Shown: piece by piece, positions 40,056-48,622 of the stretch | Layout of the letters: every line of letters begins with the position of its first letter | Position numbering within the stretch: the first letter of the stretch is position 1 | Origin: DASTOB01 sp035720425 | GTDB taxonomy: Bacteria; Chloroflexota; Limnocylindria; Limnocylindrales; CSP1-4 | Reading direction: 5' to 3' | Assembly (NCBI GenBank): GCA_035720425.1 | Contig: DASTOB010000093.1 | Location: 1-53,943 of the forward strand | DNA length: 53,943 nt | Program-made: the position numbers and the translations under genes | The notes under the pieces: model-generated | Seen by the model: the letters and a program-made list of their open reading frames with translations, nothing else | The model's database searches: none | What the model was told of the DNA's origin: nothing

Positions 40056-40718
40056 TCAGGCCCGCGGCTCGGCGAGCTTGTGCTCGACCGCGTAGAGCGC
40101 CGCCTGCGTACGGCTGGCCAGCCCGAGCTTGCCGAGGATGTTCGAGACGTACGTCCGGGCGGTCCGCTCCGTGATGAACAGGGCGGCCCCGATGTCCTTG
40201 TTGCTCATGCCCTGGCCGAGCAGCCGAAGGACGTCCTTCTCGCGCTCGGTGAGCGGCTCCACGAGCTCGTCATCCGGCGACTTCTTCTGGCGCATCCGCT
40301 GGGCGAGCAGGCGGGCGACCTGCGGATCGAGGTGGACCTCGCCGGCGTACGCGGCACGGACCGCATCGGCCACCTCGTCCGCCTCGGCGTCCTTGAGCAC
40401 GTACCCGGACGCGCCGGCCTCGAGGGCTGCCGTGACCTTCTCCTCCTCGATGAAGCTCGTCATCGTGACGATCTCCGTCTCGGGGAGCTCCGCCTTGATC
40501 CGGCCGATCGCCGTCACCCCGTCCATGTTGGGCATGAGCAGGTCCATGAGCACGACGTCCGGCTTGAGTCGCCGGGCCATCGCCACGCCCTCGCTGCCGT
40601 CCGACGCCTCGCCGACGACCTCGATGTCGTCGAGCAGGTCGAAGAACGACCTCAGGCCCATCCGGACGACGGCGTGATCGTCGACGAGCAGCACGCGAAT
40701 GCGGGAGCCGTCTTCCAC
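40056..40718 (-). CDS. NarL/FixJ-family response regulator (LiaR-like)
   Basis: A 220-residue regulator. The receiver domain (residues 6-125) has D13/D14 (VLLVDDHAVVRMG), the phosphoacceptor D59 (VVLMDLLMPNMDG) and YVLKDA with the conserved lysine. The LuxR-type DNA-binding domain (155-215) has LTEREKDVLRLLGQGMSNKD. It is the probable partner of the histidine kinase upstream on the same strand. The start is GTG 40718 with GGAGG upstream (GGAGGCTCT-GTG); a longer in-frame ATG encodes a Ser/Arg-rich segment and is rejected. Confidence 0.92.
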   Translation of the reverse strand: MEDGSRIRVLLVDDHAVVRMGLRSFFDLLDDIEVVGEASDGSEGVAMARRLKPDVVLMDLLMPNMDGVTAIGRIKAELPETEIVTMTSFIEEEKVTAALEAGASGYVLKDAEADEVADAVRAAYAGEVHLDPQVARLLAQRMRQKKSPDDELVEPLTEREKDVLRLLGQGMSNKDIGAALFITERTARTYVSNILGKLGLASRTQAALYAVEHKLAEPRA

Positions 40719-40806
40719 AGAGCCTCCATTCGGGCGACCGCGGGGCGGCGGCGCCGGGGCAATACGATGCACGGACGAGTCTAGCAAGGCTGGGTTCTCC
40801 CGGGAG

Positions 40807-41211
40807 TCAGCGGGGATACGAGGCGGTCGGCCGCCCCGCGGCGAGGACGGCGTCGACGAGCTCGTTGGCACGGAAGGTCTTGCGGACGTACGCGTCGGCG
40901 TCGATTGGCGTCCACCCCTCCGGGGCGGCCGCGGCACCGTTCATGACGAGGATGCGGCAGGTCGGCGCGGCGGCACGCAGGCGGCGGATGAGCGCCCGCC
41001 CACGATCGAGCTCGGGGAGTCGCGGGTCGACGACGATGATGTCCGGCCGAAGGTCCTCGGCGAGCGACGCCGCGGACACGACATCACCGGCGCTCCCGAC
41101 GACCACTAGGCGGCCGCCGATCCCAAGCACGCCGGTCAGGCTCTCGCGCGTCCGTGCGTCGGCATCGACGACGAGGACGCGCGGTACCGGGCCGACGGCT
41201 GAGGACGACAT
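40807..41211 (-). CDS. Stand-alone receiver domain protein
   Basis: A 134-residue receiver: RVLVVDADARTRESL with only one acidic pair (D16, D18), the phosphoacceptor D62 in IIVVDPRLPELDRG and YVRKTF with the conserved lysine. There is no output domain. It sits between the kinase and the NarL-type regulator and may relay or buffer phosphate, or provide crosstalk. The stop is 89 bases before the regulator start. Confidence 0.85.
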   Translation of the reverse strand: MSSSAVGPVPRVLVVDADARTRESLTGVLGIGGRLVVVGSAGDVVSAASLAEDLRPDIIVVDPRLPELDRGRALIRRLRAAAPTCRILVMNGAAAAPEGWTPIDADAYVRKTFRANELVDAVLAAGRPTASYPR

Positions 41212-41277
41212 GTCAGCATGGTCGACCCGAGGGGCCGTTCAGCCCATCGTCGAATGCCGGGTCCGGGGGCGGGCGAT

Positions 41278-41298
41278 TGACGTACGGCGGCTACGTCA
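41278..41298. promoter_or_regulatory. Inverted repeat TGACGTA-N7-TACGTCA
   Basis: TGACGTA (41278-41284) and TACGTCA (41292-41298) are perfect 7-bp arms. It covers the stop of the histidine kinase gene and is about 85 bases upstream of the receiver gene. One arm belongs to the TACGTCATtCG element also found at 39989, 47457 and (inverted) 29544. Confidence 0.5.
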
Positions 41299-44200
41299 TT
41301 CCGCCGAGCTGTCGGCGAAGGTGGCGGGGGCGGCGGTGGCGGCCAGCGGCACGCTCACCTCGATCGTCGTGCCCGAACCCATGGTGCTGCGGACGTCGAT
41401 CCGGCCGCCGACGCGCTCGGCGCGGGCGCGCATGCCGGCCAGCCCCAGGTGCCCGGGCGGAACCGCGCCGGGGTCGAAGCCCTTGCCGTCGTCGACGACG
41501 CGGAGGCGCGCGTCGCCGGCCGATCGGCCGACCTCGATCCGCACCTGGCGCGCGGCCGCGTGCTTGACCACGTTGTGGAGGGCCTCCTGGGCGATCCGGT
41601 AGAGCACTTCCTCGATCTCTATCGGCAGTCGCTCGGCAAGGTCGCTCGTGACGACGATCGGGAGGCCGATTCGGCCCTGGAGGGCGGCGCTGTGGGTCCG
41701 CAGGGCGGTGATGAGCCCCTCCTGCTCGAGGTTGCCGGGGCGAAGCTCGAAGATGAGCGCGCGCATCTCGGCAAGGGCCTCGCGCTGGAGGTCGCGCAGC
41801 TCGGCCAGCTTCTGCTTGGCCGTGTCAGCGTCGCGGTCGACGAGCATCTCGATCGAGCGGCTGAGCAGGGTCATGCTGAACAGCGCCTGGGTGACCGAGT
41901 CATGCAGCTCGCGCGCGAGGTGTGCCCGCTCCTCGCCGGCGGCCAGCTCTCCCGCCTGGCGGCGCAGGTCGCGCTCGAGCGTCTCCCGGTCGCTCACGTC
42001 GCGGGCGACGCCCTGGATGCCGGCGAATCGGCCGTCGCGGGTCACCCCGACCGAGGAGACCTCGAAGGGGATGCGCCGGCCATCGACATGGAGCAGCTCG
42101 ATCCGCACCTGCGCCTCGACGTCCGGCTCGGCCTGGTGCCGGACCCACAGCTCCTGGAGGGCCGGCAGCTGATCCTCCGGGACGAACTCGACGAACGGGC
42201 GGCCGATCACATCGGACTGCGCGAAGCCGGTCACCCGCTCGATCGACTCGCTCATGAACGCGTAGCGGCCCTCCTCGTCGATCGAGAAGATGACGTCCGG
42301 TGAGTTCTCGACGAGGAACCGGTAGCGTTCCTCCGACGCGCGCAGCTCGCGCTGGAGACGCTCGCGCGCACTGACGTCACGGACCGTGCCCTGGCCCCCG
42401 ACGAAGCGTCCCTCCTCGAACACGCCGACGACGGTCACCTCCGCCTCGAACGTCGAGCCGTCGCTGCGAGCGAGGGTCAGGGGCACGTGACGGACGGCGT
42501 CCGGTTCCGTCGCGATCGCCGCGTAGTTCTCGCGGGCGGTCGGCATCGTCTCCTCGGTCGTGAGGAATCCGAAATGACGCCCCACGATCTCCTCGATCGG
42601 GTAGCCGAAGAGGGCCTCGCCGTTGTCGGCCATGAAGGTGAAGACACCGTCCGCGTCGGCCCGCCAGATGACATCCGGCGTGGTCTGCACGAGCTGCCGG
42701 AAACGGGCCTCCGAGTCGCGCAACTCGCGCTCGAGCGCCTCGCGCTCGCTGATGTCGCGGGCGACACCGTTGACCGCGACGAGCTCGCCGTCCTCGGCGA
42801 GGCCCACGGCGTGGACCTCGAACGGGATGCCGCGCCCGTCCGCATGACGGAGGACGAGGCGGACGCGGACGACCTCGCCCGGCGACGCGCGGACCGCGGC
42901 GTCGGCGGCGATCGCATCGTCGATCGACTCGGGGACGAGGAAATCGCCGAAGTGGTGGCCGACCCAGTCCGCCGGATCCCAGCCGAGGATCTCCCGGGTG
43001 CGGTCGCTCATGAACGTGTAGCGACCGTCCGGATCCGCGGCCCAGATCAGGTCCGGCGATGACTGGAGCAGGTTCCGGTAGCGCGCCTCCGACGCACGCA
43101 GCTCGCGTTCGAGCCGGTCGAGATCGGTCATGTCGCGGACGGAGCCGTTCGCGCCGACGAACCGGCCGTCGGCGTCGAGTGCGCCGATCGCGATGAACTC
43201 GGCCGGAATCGCCCGTCCGTCGCGGTGGAGGAGCGACAGGCGACCCCGGATCTCCTGGCTGCCGGTCGCCATGCCTGCCGTCCAGTCGATCTCCGCCACC
43301 TCGCGCGACGACTCGTGGACGAGGGCGCCGAAGTGACGTCCGATCAGTTCCTCCGGCTTCCAGCCGGTCAGCCGCTCCGCCGTGTCCGAGACGAACGACA
43401 GGCGTGCGTCGGCGTCGATCGCCCAGACGAGGTCCGGCGAGTTCTGGACGAGGTGCCGGTAGCTCGACTCCGATCGCCGCAGGCGCTCGTACAGGCTCGC
43501 GTTCGTGATCGCGATCGCGGCGTGGTCGGCCAGGACCTGGAGCAGGCCGATCTCCTCGTCGTCGAAGACGTGCGGGCGGCGGAACGAGACGGCCAGCGTG
43601 CCGATGATCCCGGATTCGGCCGAGCGGAGCGGCACGGCGGCCATGCCGCGCAGCCCCAGCCGCTCCGCCGTGTCGAGGTCGTCCGGCTCGAGCGGGATGC
43701 GCGGGTCGGTCCGGTAGTCCTCCGTCCAGATCGGTTCGCCCCGACCGGCGGCCAGCCCGTTGATCCCGCCGTCGAGCGGGAAGCGCTGGCCGCGCAGCCA
43801 CGCCTCGGCGTCTTCGTCGAGGCCGCCGGCGACGACCTCCGGCGTGACGAAGCGACCGTCCTCCGAGAGGCGGGTGAGATGCGCGCCGTCCGATCCGCTG
43901 AGACGCCGTGCCTCGTCGACGATCCGCCGGAGCACGTCGTCGGGGTCCCGCAGGACGGCGATCCGGGCGGCGACCTCGCGCAGCGACCGTTCCGCCTCGA
44001 CCCGTCGGGCGAGGTCCGTCCGCGAGCGCTGGAGCTCCTCGATGAGCCGCGCGTTCTGGATCGCGATCGCGGCCTGGTCGGCGAGCGCCTGGAGCAGCGC
44101 GGCGTCGTCGTCGGAGAACCGGTCCGGCTTGGTCGAGCTGATGGTCAGCGCGCCGAGCGGCCCGAACTCTCCCACGAGCGGCACGGCGAGCACCGAGCGG

Positions 44201-47200
44201 ACCTTGTGGCGACCGATGTAGGCGTCGGGGAACTTCGCGTGGACGAACCGATCGTCGTTGAGGTAGTCGCCGGTCCGGAATGGCGTGCCCCGGGCGACGG
44301 CGGTGCCGGCGACGCCGACCCCGAGCGGGATCGCACTTTCGATGGCGTGCTCGCGACTGGCCACGCCGGGATCCCCGGACGCGTAGCGCCACAGGAGCAG
44401 CTGACCCTCGAGCAGGTCGATCCGAGCGGCGTCGACGTCGAGCAGGCGACGGGCCTCGTCGACCGTCTGCTGGAGGATGACGTCCGGCTCACGGATCGCC
44501 GACAGGCTCGCGTTGATTCGGCGCAGCGCGCCCTCGGCGTCCGCCCGACGCCGGATCTCGTCCCGCGAGCGATTGAGCTCCTCAATGAGCCGCGCGTTCT
44601 GGATCGCGATCGCGGCCTGGTCGGCGAGGCCGCCGAGGATCGCCGCGTCGAGGTCGTCGAAGGCGTCGACGCGGGTGGCGTGGACCTCGATCGCGCCCAC
44701 CGGGCCGGCCTCGCCGATGATCGGCGCGGCGATGACCGAGCGGACGCCGAATGCGGCGGCGAACGCGTCAGCCTCCGCGGCGTGAACGTACTCGTGGCGC
44801 TCGTAGTCCCCGGTCCGGATGACCCGGCGCTCGTCCACCGCCCGGCCGGAGATGCCCTCGCCGAGGCGGACCGTCGCCGTTGCGATCTCCGACCGGTCGA
44901 CCGACGCGAACATGCCGGTGTCGTAGGCCCAGCGCAGGACGCCCTCGCGAGCGTCGATCAGGTCGATGATCGCGCCGTCGCCGCGGAGCAGCCGCGACGC
45001 CTCGTTGACGGTCTGCTGGAGGACCGCGTCCGGATCGCGGATGGCGGAGATGTTCGCCGCGATCTGGCGGAGTCCGCGTTCCGCCTCCGCCCGGCGTTCG
45101 ACCTCCTCGCGCGCCCGTTCGAGCGCCTCGATGAGTCGGGTGTTGGCGATCGTCACGGCCGCCTGATCGGCCAGGGCGCGCGCGATCGCCTCGTCTTCGG
45201 GACCGAAGGCATCGGCGTCCGGCGAGAAGACCGTGATCGCCCCGACGGCCTCCGTGCCGACGACGAGCGGGGCGGCGATGACGGACCGGATGCCGGCCTC
45301 CGCGACGAACTGGTCCCGCTCCGGCGTGTGCCGGAATCGCTCGTCGGCAAGGTAGTCGGCCGTCCACTGGACGGCACCGGTCGCCACGGCCAGGCCGGAC
45401 ACGCCGGCGTCCGGATCGAGCTCGATGTCCTGGAGGAGCTTGATCGGGATGTCCGTCGCGGTTTCCGCCGACCCCGTCCAGGTCTGCTCGACACCGGTCG
45501 TGCCGACCAGGTCGATCATCCCGCCCTTGGCACGGAGCAGCCGCGTTGCCGCGCCGACGACCTGTTCGAGCACCTCGTCCGGGTCGCGCATCGCCGACAG
45601 GCGGGCCGCGATCTCGCGCAGCGTGCGTTCCGAGTCCGCGCGCCGGGCGACCTCCTCCCGCGAGCGCGCGAGCTCCTCGATGAGTCGGGCGTTGGCGATC
45701 GCGATCGCGGCCTGGTCTGCGAGCGAGCGGATGAGGGCGGCGTCCGCGTCGTCGAACGCGAAGGGGCGGGTCGAATAGACCTCGAGGGCGCCGAGCGGCC
45801 CGGCATCGGTCGCGACCGGCGCGGCGATGAGCGACCGGAAGCCGGTTGCCGAGAAGAACAGCTCCGACTCCGGCGACGGCGGGAACTGGCCGCGCAGGTC
45901 GTCGCCGGCGGTCACGACCCGGTCCTCCGCGACGGCGATCCCGGTGGCACCGACGCCGACGGGCAGCCACAGGTCCGCCAGCTGCTCCGGCGTGAACTTC
46001 GAGGACAGGCCGGAGTCGTATGCCCACTGGAGCCGGCCGGTGGCCGGATCGAGCAGGTCGAGAATCGTCCCGTCCGCGCGGACGAGCCGGTTCGCCTCGT
46101 CGACCACGTGCTGGAGCAACTCCGACGGCTCGCGGATCGCCGTCAGCCGGGCGGCAATCTCTCGGAGCGCGCGCTCCGCCTCCGCCCGCCGGGCGAGCGC
46201 CTCGCGCGACTGCCCGAGTTCGGCGATGAGGCGCGCGTTCGTGATCGCGATCGCGGCCTCCGTCGCGAGGGCGTCGATGAGTTCGGCATCGGCCGGCCCC
46301 CAGGCGTCGACCCGGGTGGTGTAGACGGTCAGCGCCCCGAAGGCGCCGTCCTCGCCGATCAACGGCGCGGACATGACCGAGTGGACCCCGACGGCATCGA
46401 TGTACTGGTCGGCCGTCTCGCCGTGGACGAAGCGGCGATCACGCAGGTAGTCGCCGGTCCACTGGACGATGCCCTCGGTCACGGCCTTTCCGGACACGCC
46501 CTGGTCGAGCGTCTCGTTCGGATCGCTCGGCCAGACGTCCTCCGTCGGCCGCGTGCCACCGGACTGCCAGGCCCAGCGCAGCAGGTTGATGACCGGGTCG
46601 ATGAGGTCGATCCGCGCTCCGTCGGCGCCGAGCAGCCGCGCGGCCGCGTCGACGGTCTGCTGGATGACGTCGTCCGGGCTGCGGATCGACGAGATCCGGG
46701 TGGCGATCTCGCGGAGCTCGTGCTCCACCTCCGCCTGCCGCGCGGCCTCATTGCGCGAGCGATCGAGCTCCGCGATGAGGAGGGCATTCGCCATTGCCGC
46801 CGCGGCGTGGTCGGCGAGGGCCCGGACGAGGCCGATCTGCGCGTCGCTGAACGCATCCGGTCGGGTCGAGAACGTCCCGAGCCCGCCGAACACCCGCTCG
46901 CCGTGGACGAGCGGGGCGACGACCATCGAACGGAGGCCGACTTCGCGAACGAAGCGATCCGGGTCAACCGCGTGGGTGAACGTCCGGTCGGCCGGGTAGT
47001 CCCGGGTGGCCACGACGCGCCGGTCGGCCACGGCCACGCCGAACATCCCCTCGCCGACGGTCAACCGAAGGCGTCGCACCCAACGCCGCCGTGACAGGTC
47101 CGCGATCCCCGCGTCGTGCGCGAAGCGGAGGGTCTGGCCGTCCTCGTCGAGGAGGTAGATCATCGCCCCGTCCGCCTCGAGCAGGGTGGCCGCCTCCTCG

Positions 47201-47397
47201 ACCGCTCCCTGGAGGAGCTGGGCGGTCGGCGTCGCGGTGTCCGCGTCGGGGCGGCTCCGGGGGCCGCTCTCGCGACCGTTCGCGGGGCCGTTGCGTTTGA
47301 CGCGCGCGGGTGGCGGCGTGGCCGACCTGCCGGCCGGGGGCGAGGCCGCTCCGCCGGCCGATGGCGCGGCCCGCGCGCGTGCTCGGTTGGTCGTCAT
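41296..47397 (-). CDS. Cytosolic multi-GAF, multi-PAS histidine kinase (2033 aa)
   Basis: A 2033-residue sensor kinase without membrane helices. Seven GAF domains of about 180 residues run from about 60 to 1300, each followed by a near-identical coiled linker (pattern RS-x-x-E-x-RRAEAER-x-LREIAARLSAIRDPD). Four PAS domains (about 1300-1800, each ending in a VRDM/ARDI/VRDV-type strand plus a linker with ERELRASE) follow. HisKA_3 has the phosphoacceptor H1832 (ARELHDSVTQ), and the HATPase domain has the N box EALHNVVKHA and the G1 box VVDDGKGFD. This matches the NarX/LiaS type. ATG 47397 is 8 bases after TATGCT (47411-47406), so it is probably leaderless. Confidence 0.93.
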   Translation of the reverse strand: MTTNRARARAAPSAGGAASPPAGRSATPPPARVKRNGPANGRESGPRSRPDADTATPTAQLLQGAVEEAATLLEADGAMIYLLDEDGQTLRFAHDAGIADLSRRRWVRRLRLTVGEGMFGVAVADRRVVATRDYPADRTFTHAVDPDRFVREVGLRSMVVAPLVHGERVFGGLGTFSTRPDAFSDAQIGLVRALADHAAAAMANALLIAELDRSRNEAARQAEVEHELREIATRISSIRSPDDVIQQTVDAAARLLGADGARIDLIDPVINLLRWAWQSGGTRPTEDVWPSDPNETLDQGVSGKAVTEGIVQWTGDYLRDRRFVHGETADQYIDAVGVHSVMSAPLIGEDGAFGALTVYTTRVDAWGPADAELIDALATEAAIAITNARLIAELGQSREALARRAEAERALREIAARLTAIREPSELLQHVVDEANRLVRADGTILDLLDPATGRLQWAYDSGLSSKFTPEQLADLWLPVGVGATGIAVAEDRVVTAGDDLRGQFPPSPESELFFSATGFRSLIAAPVATDAGPLGALEVYSTRPFAFDDADAALIRSLADQAAIAIANARLIEELARSREEVARRADSERTLREIAARLSAMRDPDEVLEQVVGAATRLLRAKGGMIDLVGTTGVEQTWTGSAETATDIPIKLLQDIELDPDAGVSGLAVATGAVQWTADYLADERFRHTPERDQFVAEAGIRSVIAAPLVVGTEAVGAITVFSPDADAFGPEDEAIARALADQAAVTIANTRLIEALERAREEVERRAEAERGLRQIAANISAIRDPDAVLQQTVNEASRLLRGDGAIIDLIDAREGVLRWAYDTGMFASVDRSEIATATVRLGEGISGRAVDERRVIRTGDYERHEYVHAAEADAFAAAFGVRSVIAAPIIGEAGPVGAIEVHATRVDAFDDLDAAILGGLADQAAIAIQNARLIEELNRSRDEIRRRADAEGALRRINASLSAIREPDVILQQTVDEARRLLDVDAARIDLLEGQLLLWRYASGDPGVASREHAIESAIPLGVGVAGTAVARGTPFRTGDYLNDDRFVHAKFPDAYIGRHKVRSVLAVPLVGEFGPLGALTISSTKPDRFSDDDAALLQALADQAAIAIQNARLIEELQRSRTDLARRVEAERSLREVAARIAVLRDPDDVLRRIVDEARRLSGSDGAHLTRLSEDGRFVTPEVVAGGLDEDAEAWLRGQRFPLDGGINGLAAGRGEPIWTEDYRTDPRIPLEPDDLDTAERLGLRGMAAVPLRSAESGIIGTLAVSFRRPHVFDDEEIGLLQVLADHAAIAITNASLYERLRRSESSYRHLVQNSPDLVWAIDADARLSFVSDTAERLTGWKPEELIGRHFGALVHESSREVAEIDWTAGMATGSQEIRGRLSLLHRDGRAIPAEFIAIGALDADGRFVGANGSVRDMTDLDRLERELRASEARYRNLLQSSPDLIWAADPDGRYTFMSDRTREILGWDPADWVGHHFGDFLVPESIDDAIAADAAVRASPGEVVRVRLVLRHADGRGIPFEVHAVGLAEDGELVAVNGVARDISEREALERELRDSEARFRQLVQTTPDVIWRADADGVFTFMADNGEALFGYPIEEIVGRHFGFLTTEETMPTARENYAAIATEPDAVRHVPLTLARSDGSTFEAEVTVVGVFEEGRFVGGQGTVRDVSARERLQRELRASEERYRFLVENSPDVIFSIDEEGRYAFMSESIERVTGFAQSDVIGRPFVEFVPEDQLPALQELWVRHQAEPDVEAQVRIELLHVDGRRIPFEVSSVGVTRDGRFAGIQGVARDVSDRETLERDLRRQAGELAAGEERAHLARELHDSVTQALFSMTLLSRSIEMLVDRDADTAKQKLAELRDLQREALAEMRALIFELRPGNLEQEGLITALRTHSAALQGRIGLPIVVTSDLAERLPIEIEEVLYRIAQEALHNVVKHAAARQVRIEVGRSAGDARLRVVDDGKGFDPGAVPPGHLGLAGMRARAERVGGRIDVRSTMGSGTTIEVSVPLAATAAPATFADSSAE

Positions 47398-47456
47398 GTC
47401 GATCGAGCATAGCGCGGCCTCCGCATCGGGCGGCACCGACGTTTCGCCGGACCGGC

Positions 47457-47464
47457 TACGTCAT
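47457..47464 (-). promoter_or_regulatory. TACGTCAT element upstream of the histidine kinase
   Basis: GGCTACGTCATCCGTCG (47454-47470, plus strand) matches the elements at 41292-41299 and 39989-39996 and lies about 46 bases upstream of the -10 box of the kinase gene, an activator-like position. Confidence 0.4.
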
Positions 47465-47640
47465 CCGTCGACGAGCCCGGCGACGTTCGTCCCCTCCGGG
47501 GCGCCACCGTTCGTCTCCCGCGATTGGCGGCGCATGCCGACCGCCCGCCCCGCCGCCGCGGCGCCACCATCGCGGCACCGCCGACGGGAACCGTGCCCGC
47601 GGCCGAACGACCCGACATTCGACCAGGAGGTCCCACCGCC

Positions 47641-48069
47641 ATGGCCAACCGGCCCGCCTCGCGCTCGTTCACCGCCGTCGACGCCGTCATCCGCGTCGCC
47701 ATCGTCGCCCTCGTGCTCGGCACGGCCTACATCCACTCGACCCTCGGGGGTCTGCTGTTCACGCTCAATGCCGCCGGGTACGTCGTCGCCGCGATCGCGA
47801 TGATCGCCCCGATCGCGCTCGCCAGCCGCTTCCGCTGGGTCGTCCGGGCCGGACTGATCGGCTACGCGCTCACGACGATCGTGGGCTGGGCGATCCAGGG
47901 CCCGTACTACTCGACCGCGTATCTCGCCAAGGCCATCGAGGTGGCGCTCATCGCCCTCGTCGCGGTCGACTTCGTCCGCTTCGACGGCAACCCGATCTCC
48001 GTCGTCCGCCGCGAGCTCGCCACCGGCATGGCGTTCCTCCGGGCTCGCCGCGCCGGGGCCGCCGCCTGA
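47641..48069 (+). CDS. Four-TM membrane protein (142 aa)
   Basis: A 142-residue protein with four helices (AVDAVIRVAIVALVLGTAYI; GLLFTLNAAGYVVAAIAMIA; WVVRAGLIGYALTTIVGWAI; YLAKAIEVALIALVAVDFVR). A His in helix 1 (YIHSTLGG) and the conserved GPYY motif occur. It is followed 49 bases later by the cupredoxin lipoprotein and may be its membrane partner, as in copper-handling or terminal oxidase accessory pairs. AGGAGG lies 9 bases upstream of ATG 47641. Confidence 0.75.
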   Translation: MANRPASRSFTAVDAVIRVAIVALVLGTAYIHSTLGGLLFTLNAAGYVVAAIAMIAPIALASRFRWVVRAGLIGYALTTIVGWAIQGPYYSTAYLAKAIEVALIALVAVDFVRFDGNPISVVRRELATGMAFLRARRAGAAA

Positions 48070-48118
48070 CCCGCGCCCGATCCACCCACCCGCTGCGTCC
48101 CGCCAGGAGTCCACGACC

Positions 48119-48502
48119 ATGAAGCGACTTGCCACGACCCTTGCCCTCGTCGCGCTCGCCGCCGTCCTCGCCGCCTGTTCCGGCACGAGCGCCGCGCCGA
48201 CGCCGGCCCCGTCCACCGACCCCGACGCGCTCAAGATCTCGTCGAAGGACCTCGCGTTCTCGACCGACACGCTCGTCGCCCCGGCCGGGAAGGCGTTCCA
48301 GATCGTCTACGACAACCAGGAGAGCGCGCCGCACAACGTCGCGATCTACGCCGACCAGGGCTACTCGCAGAAGGTGCTCGTCGAGGAGCCGTTCAGCGGG
48401 CCGAAGGTCGTCACGTACAGCGTCCCGGCCCTCGACGCGGGGACGTACTACTTCCGCTGCGACCTGCACACGAACATGAAGGGCACGATCGAGGTCAAGT
48501 AG
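48119..48502 (+). CDS. Cupredoxin (type 1 copper) lipoprotein
   Basis: A 127-residue exported lipoprotein. The lipobox LAAC20 follows a short hydrophobic signal. The cupredoxin domain carries the type 1 copper ligands H72 (SAPHNVAIY), C114, H117 and M120 (FRCDLHTNMKG). It resembles plastocyanin/azurin-like carriers and would shuttle electrons at the outer face of the membrane, or store copper. The linker after the lipobox is Ser/Thr/Pro/Ala-rich. CAGGAG lies 10 bases before the ATG. Confidence 0.9.
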   Translation: MKRLATTLALVALAAVLAACSGTSAAPTPAPSTDPDALKISSKDLAFSTDTLVAPAGKAFQIVYDNQESAPHNVAIYADQGYSQKVLVEEPFSGPKVVTYSVPALDAGTYYFRCDLHTNMKGTIEVK

Positions 48503-48540
48503 CCCGATCGGGACCGCTCCCCTCCCACCCCGCGCGCCCC

Positions 48541-48579
48541 GCGCCCGGGCCGGTTCGCCGGTCCGGGCGCATCCGTTTT
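48541..48579 (+). terminator. Intrinsic terminator of the cupredoxin gene
   Basis: GCGCCCGGGCCGG (48541-48553) pairs with CCGGTCCGGGCGC (48558-48570) through a TTCG loop with one G-T wobble, giving a 13-bp stem. CATCCGTTTTC follows, containing a short T-run. Confidence 0.75.
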
Positions 48580-48622
48580 CGGGCATCCTTCACGAACACG
48601 CACGCCGGGAGGACGCCACCCC

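Noticed and set aside
40719..40937. Longer N-terminus of the response regulator from an ATG at 40937
   Set aside because: The added 73 residues are Ser/Pro/Arg-rich, whereas GTG 40718 has a GGAGG and the receiver begins at once.
43225..47094. A 1289-codon open frame on the strand opposite to the histidine kinase
   Set aside because: In 72% GC DNA stop codons are rare, and the frame is a shadow of the GAF repeats. It is rich in Arg, Asp and Pro and has no domain pattern of its own.
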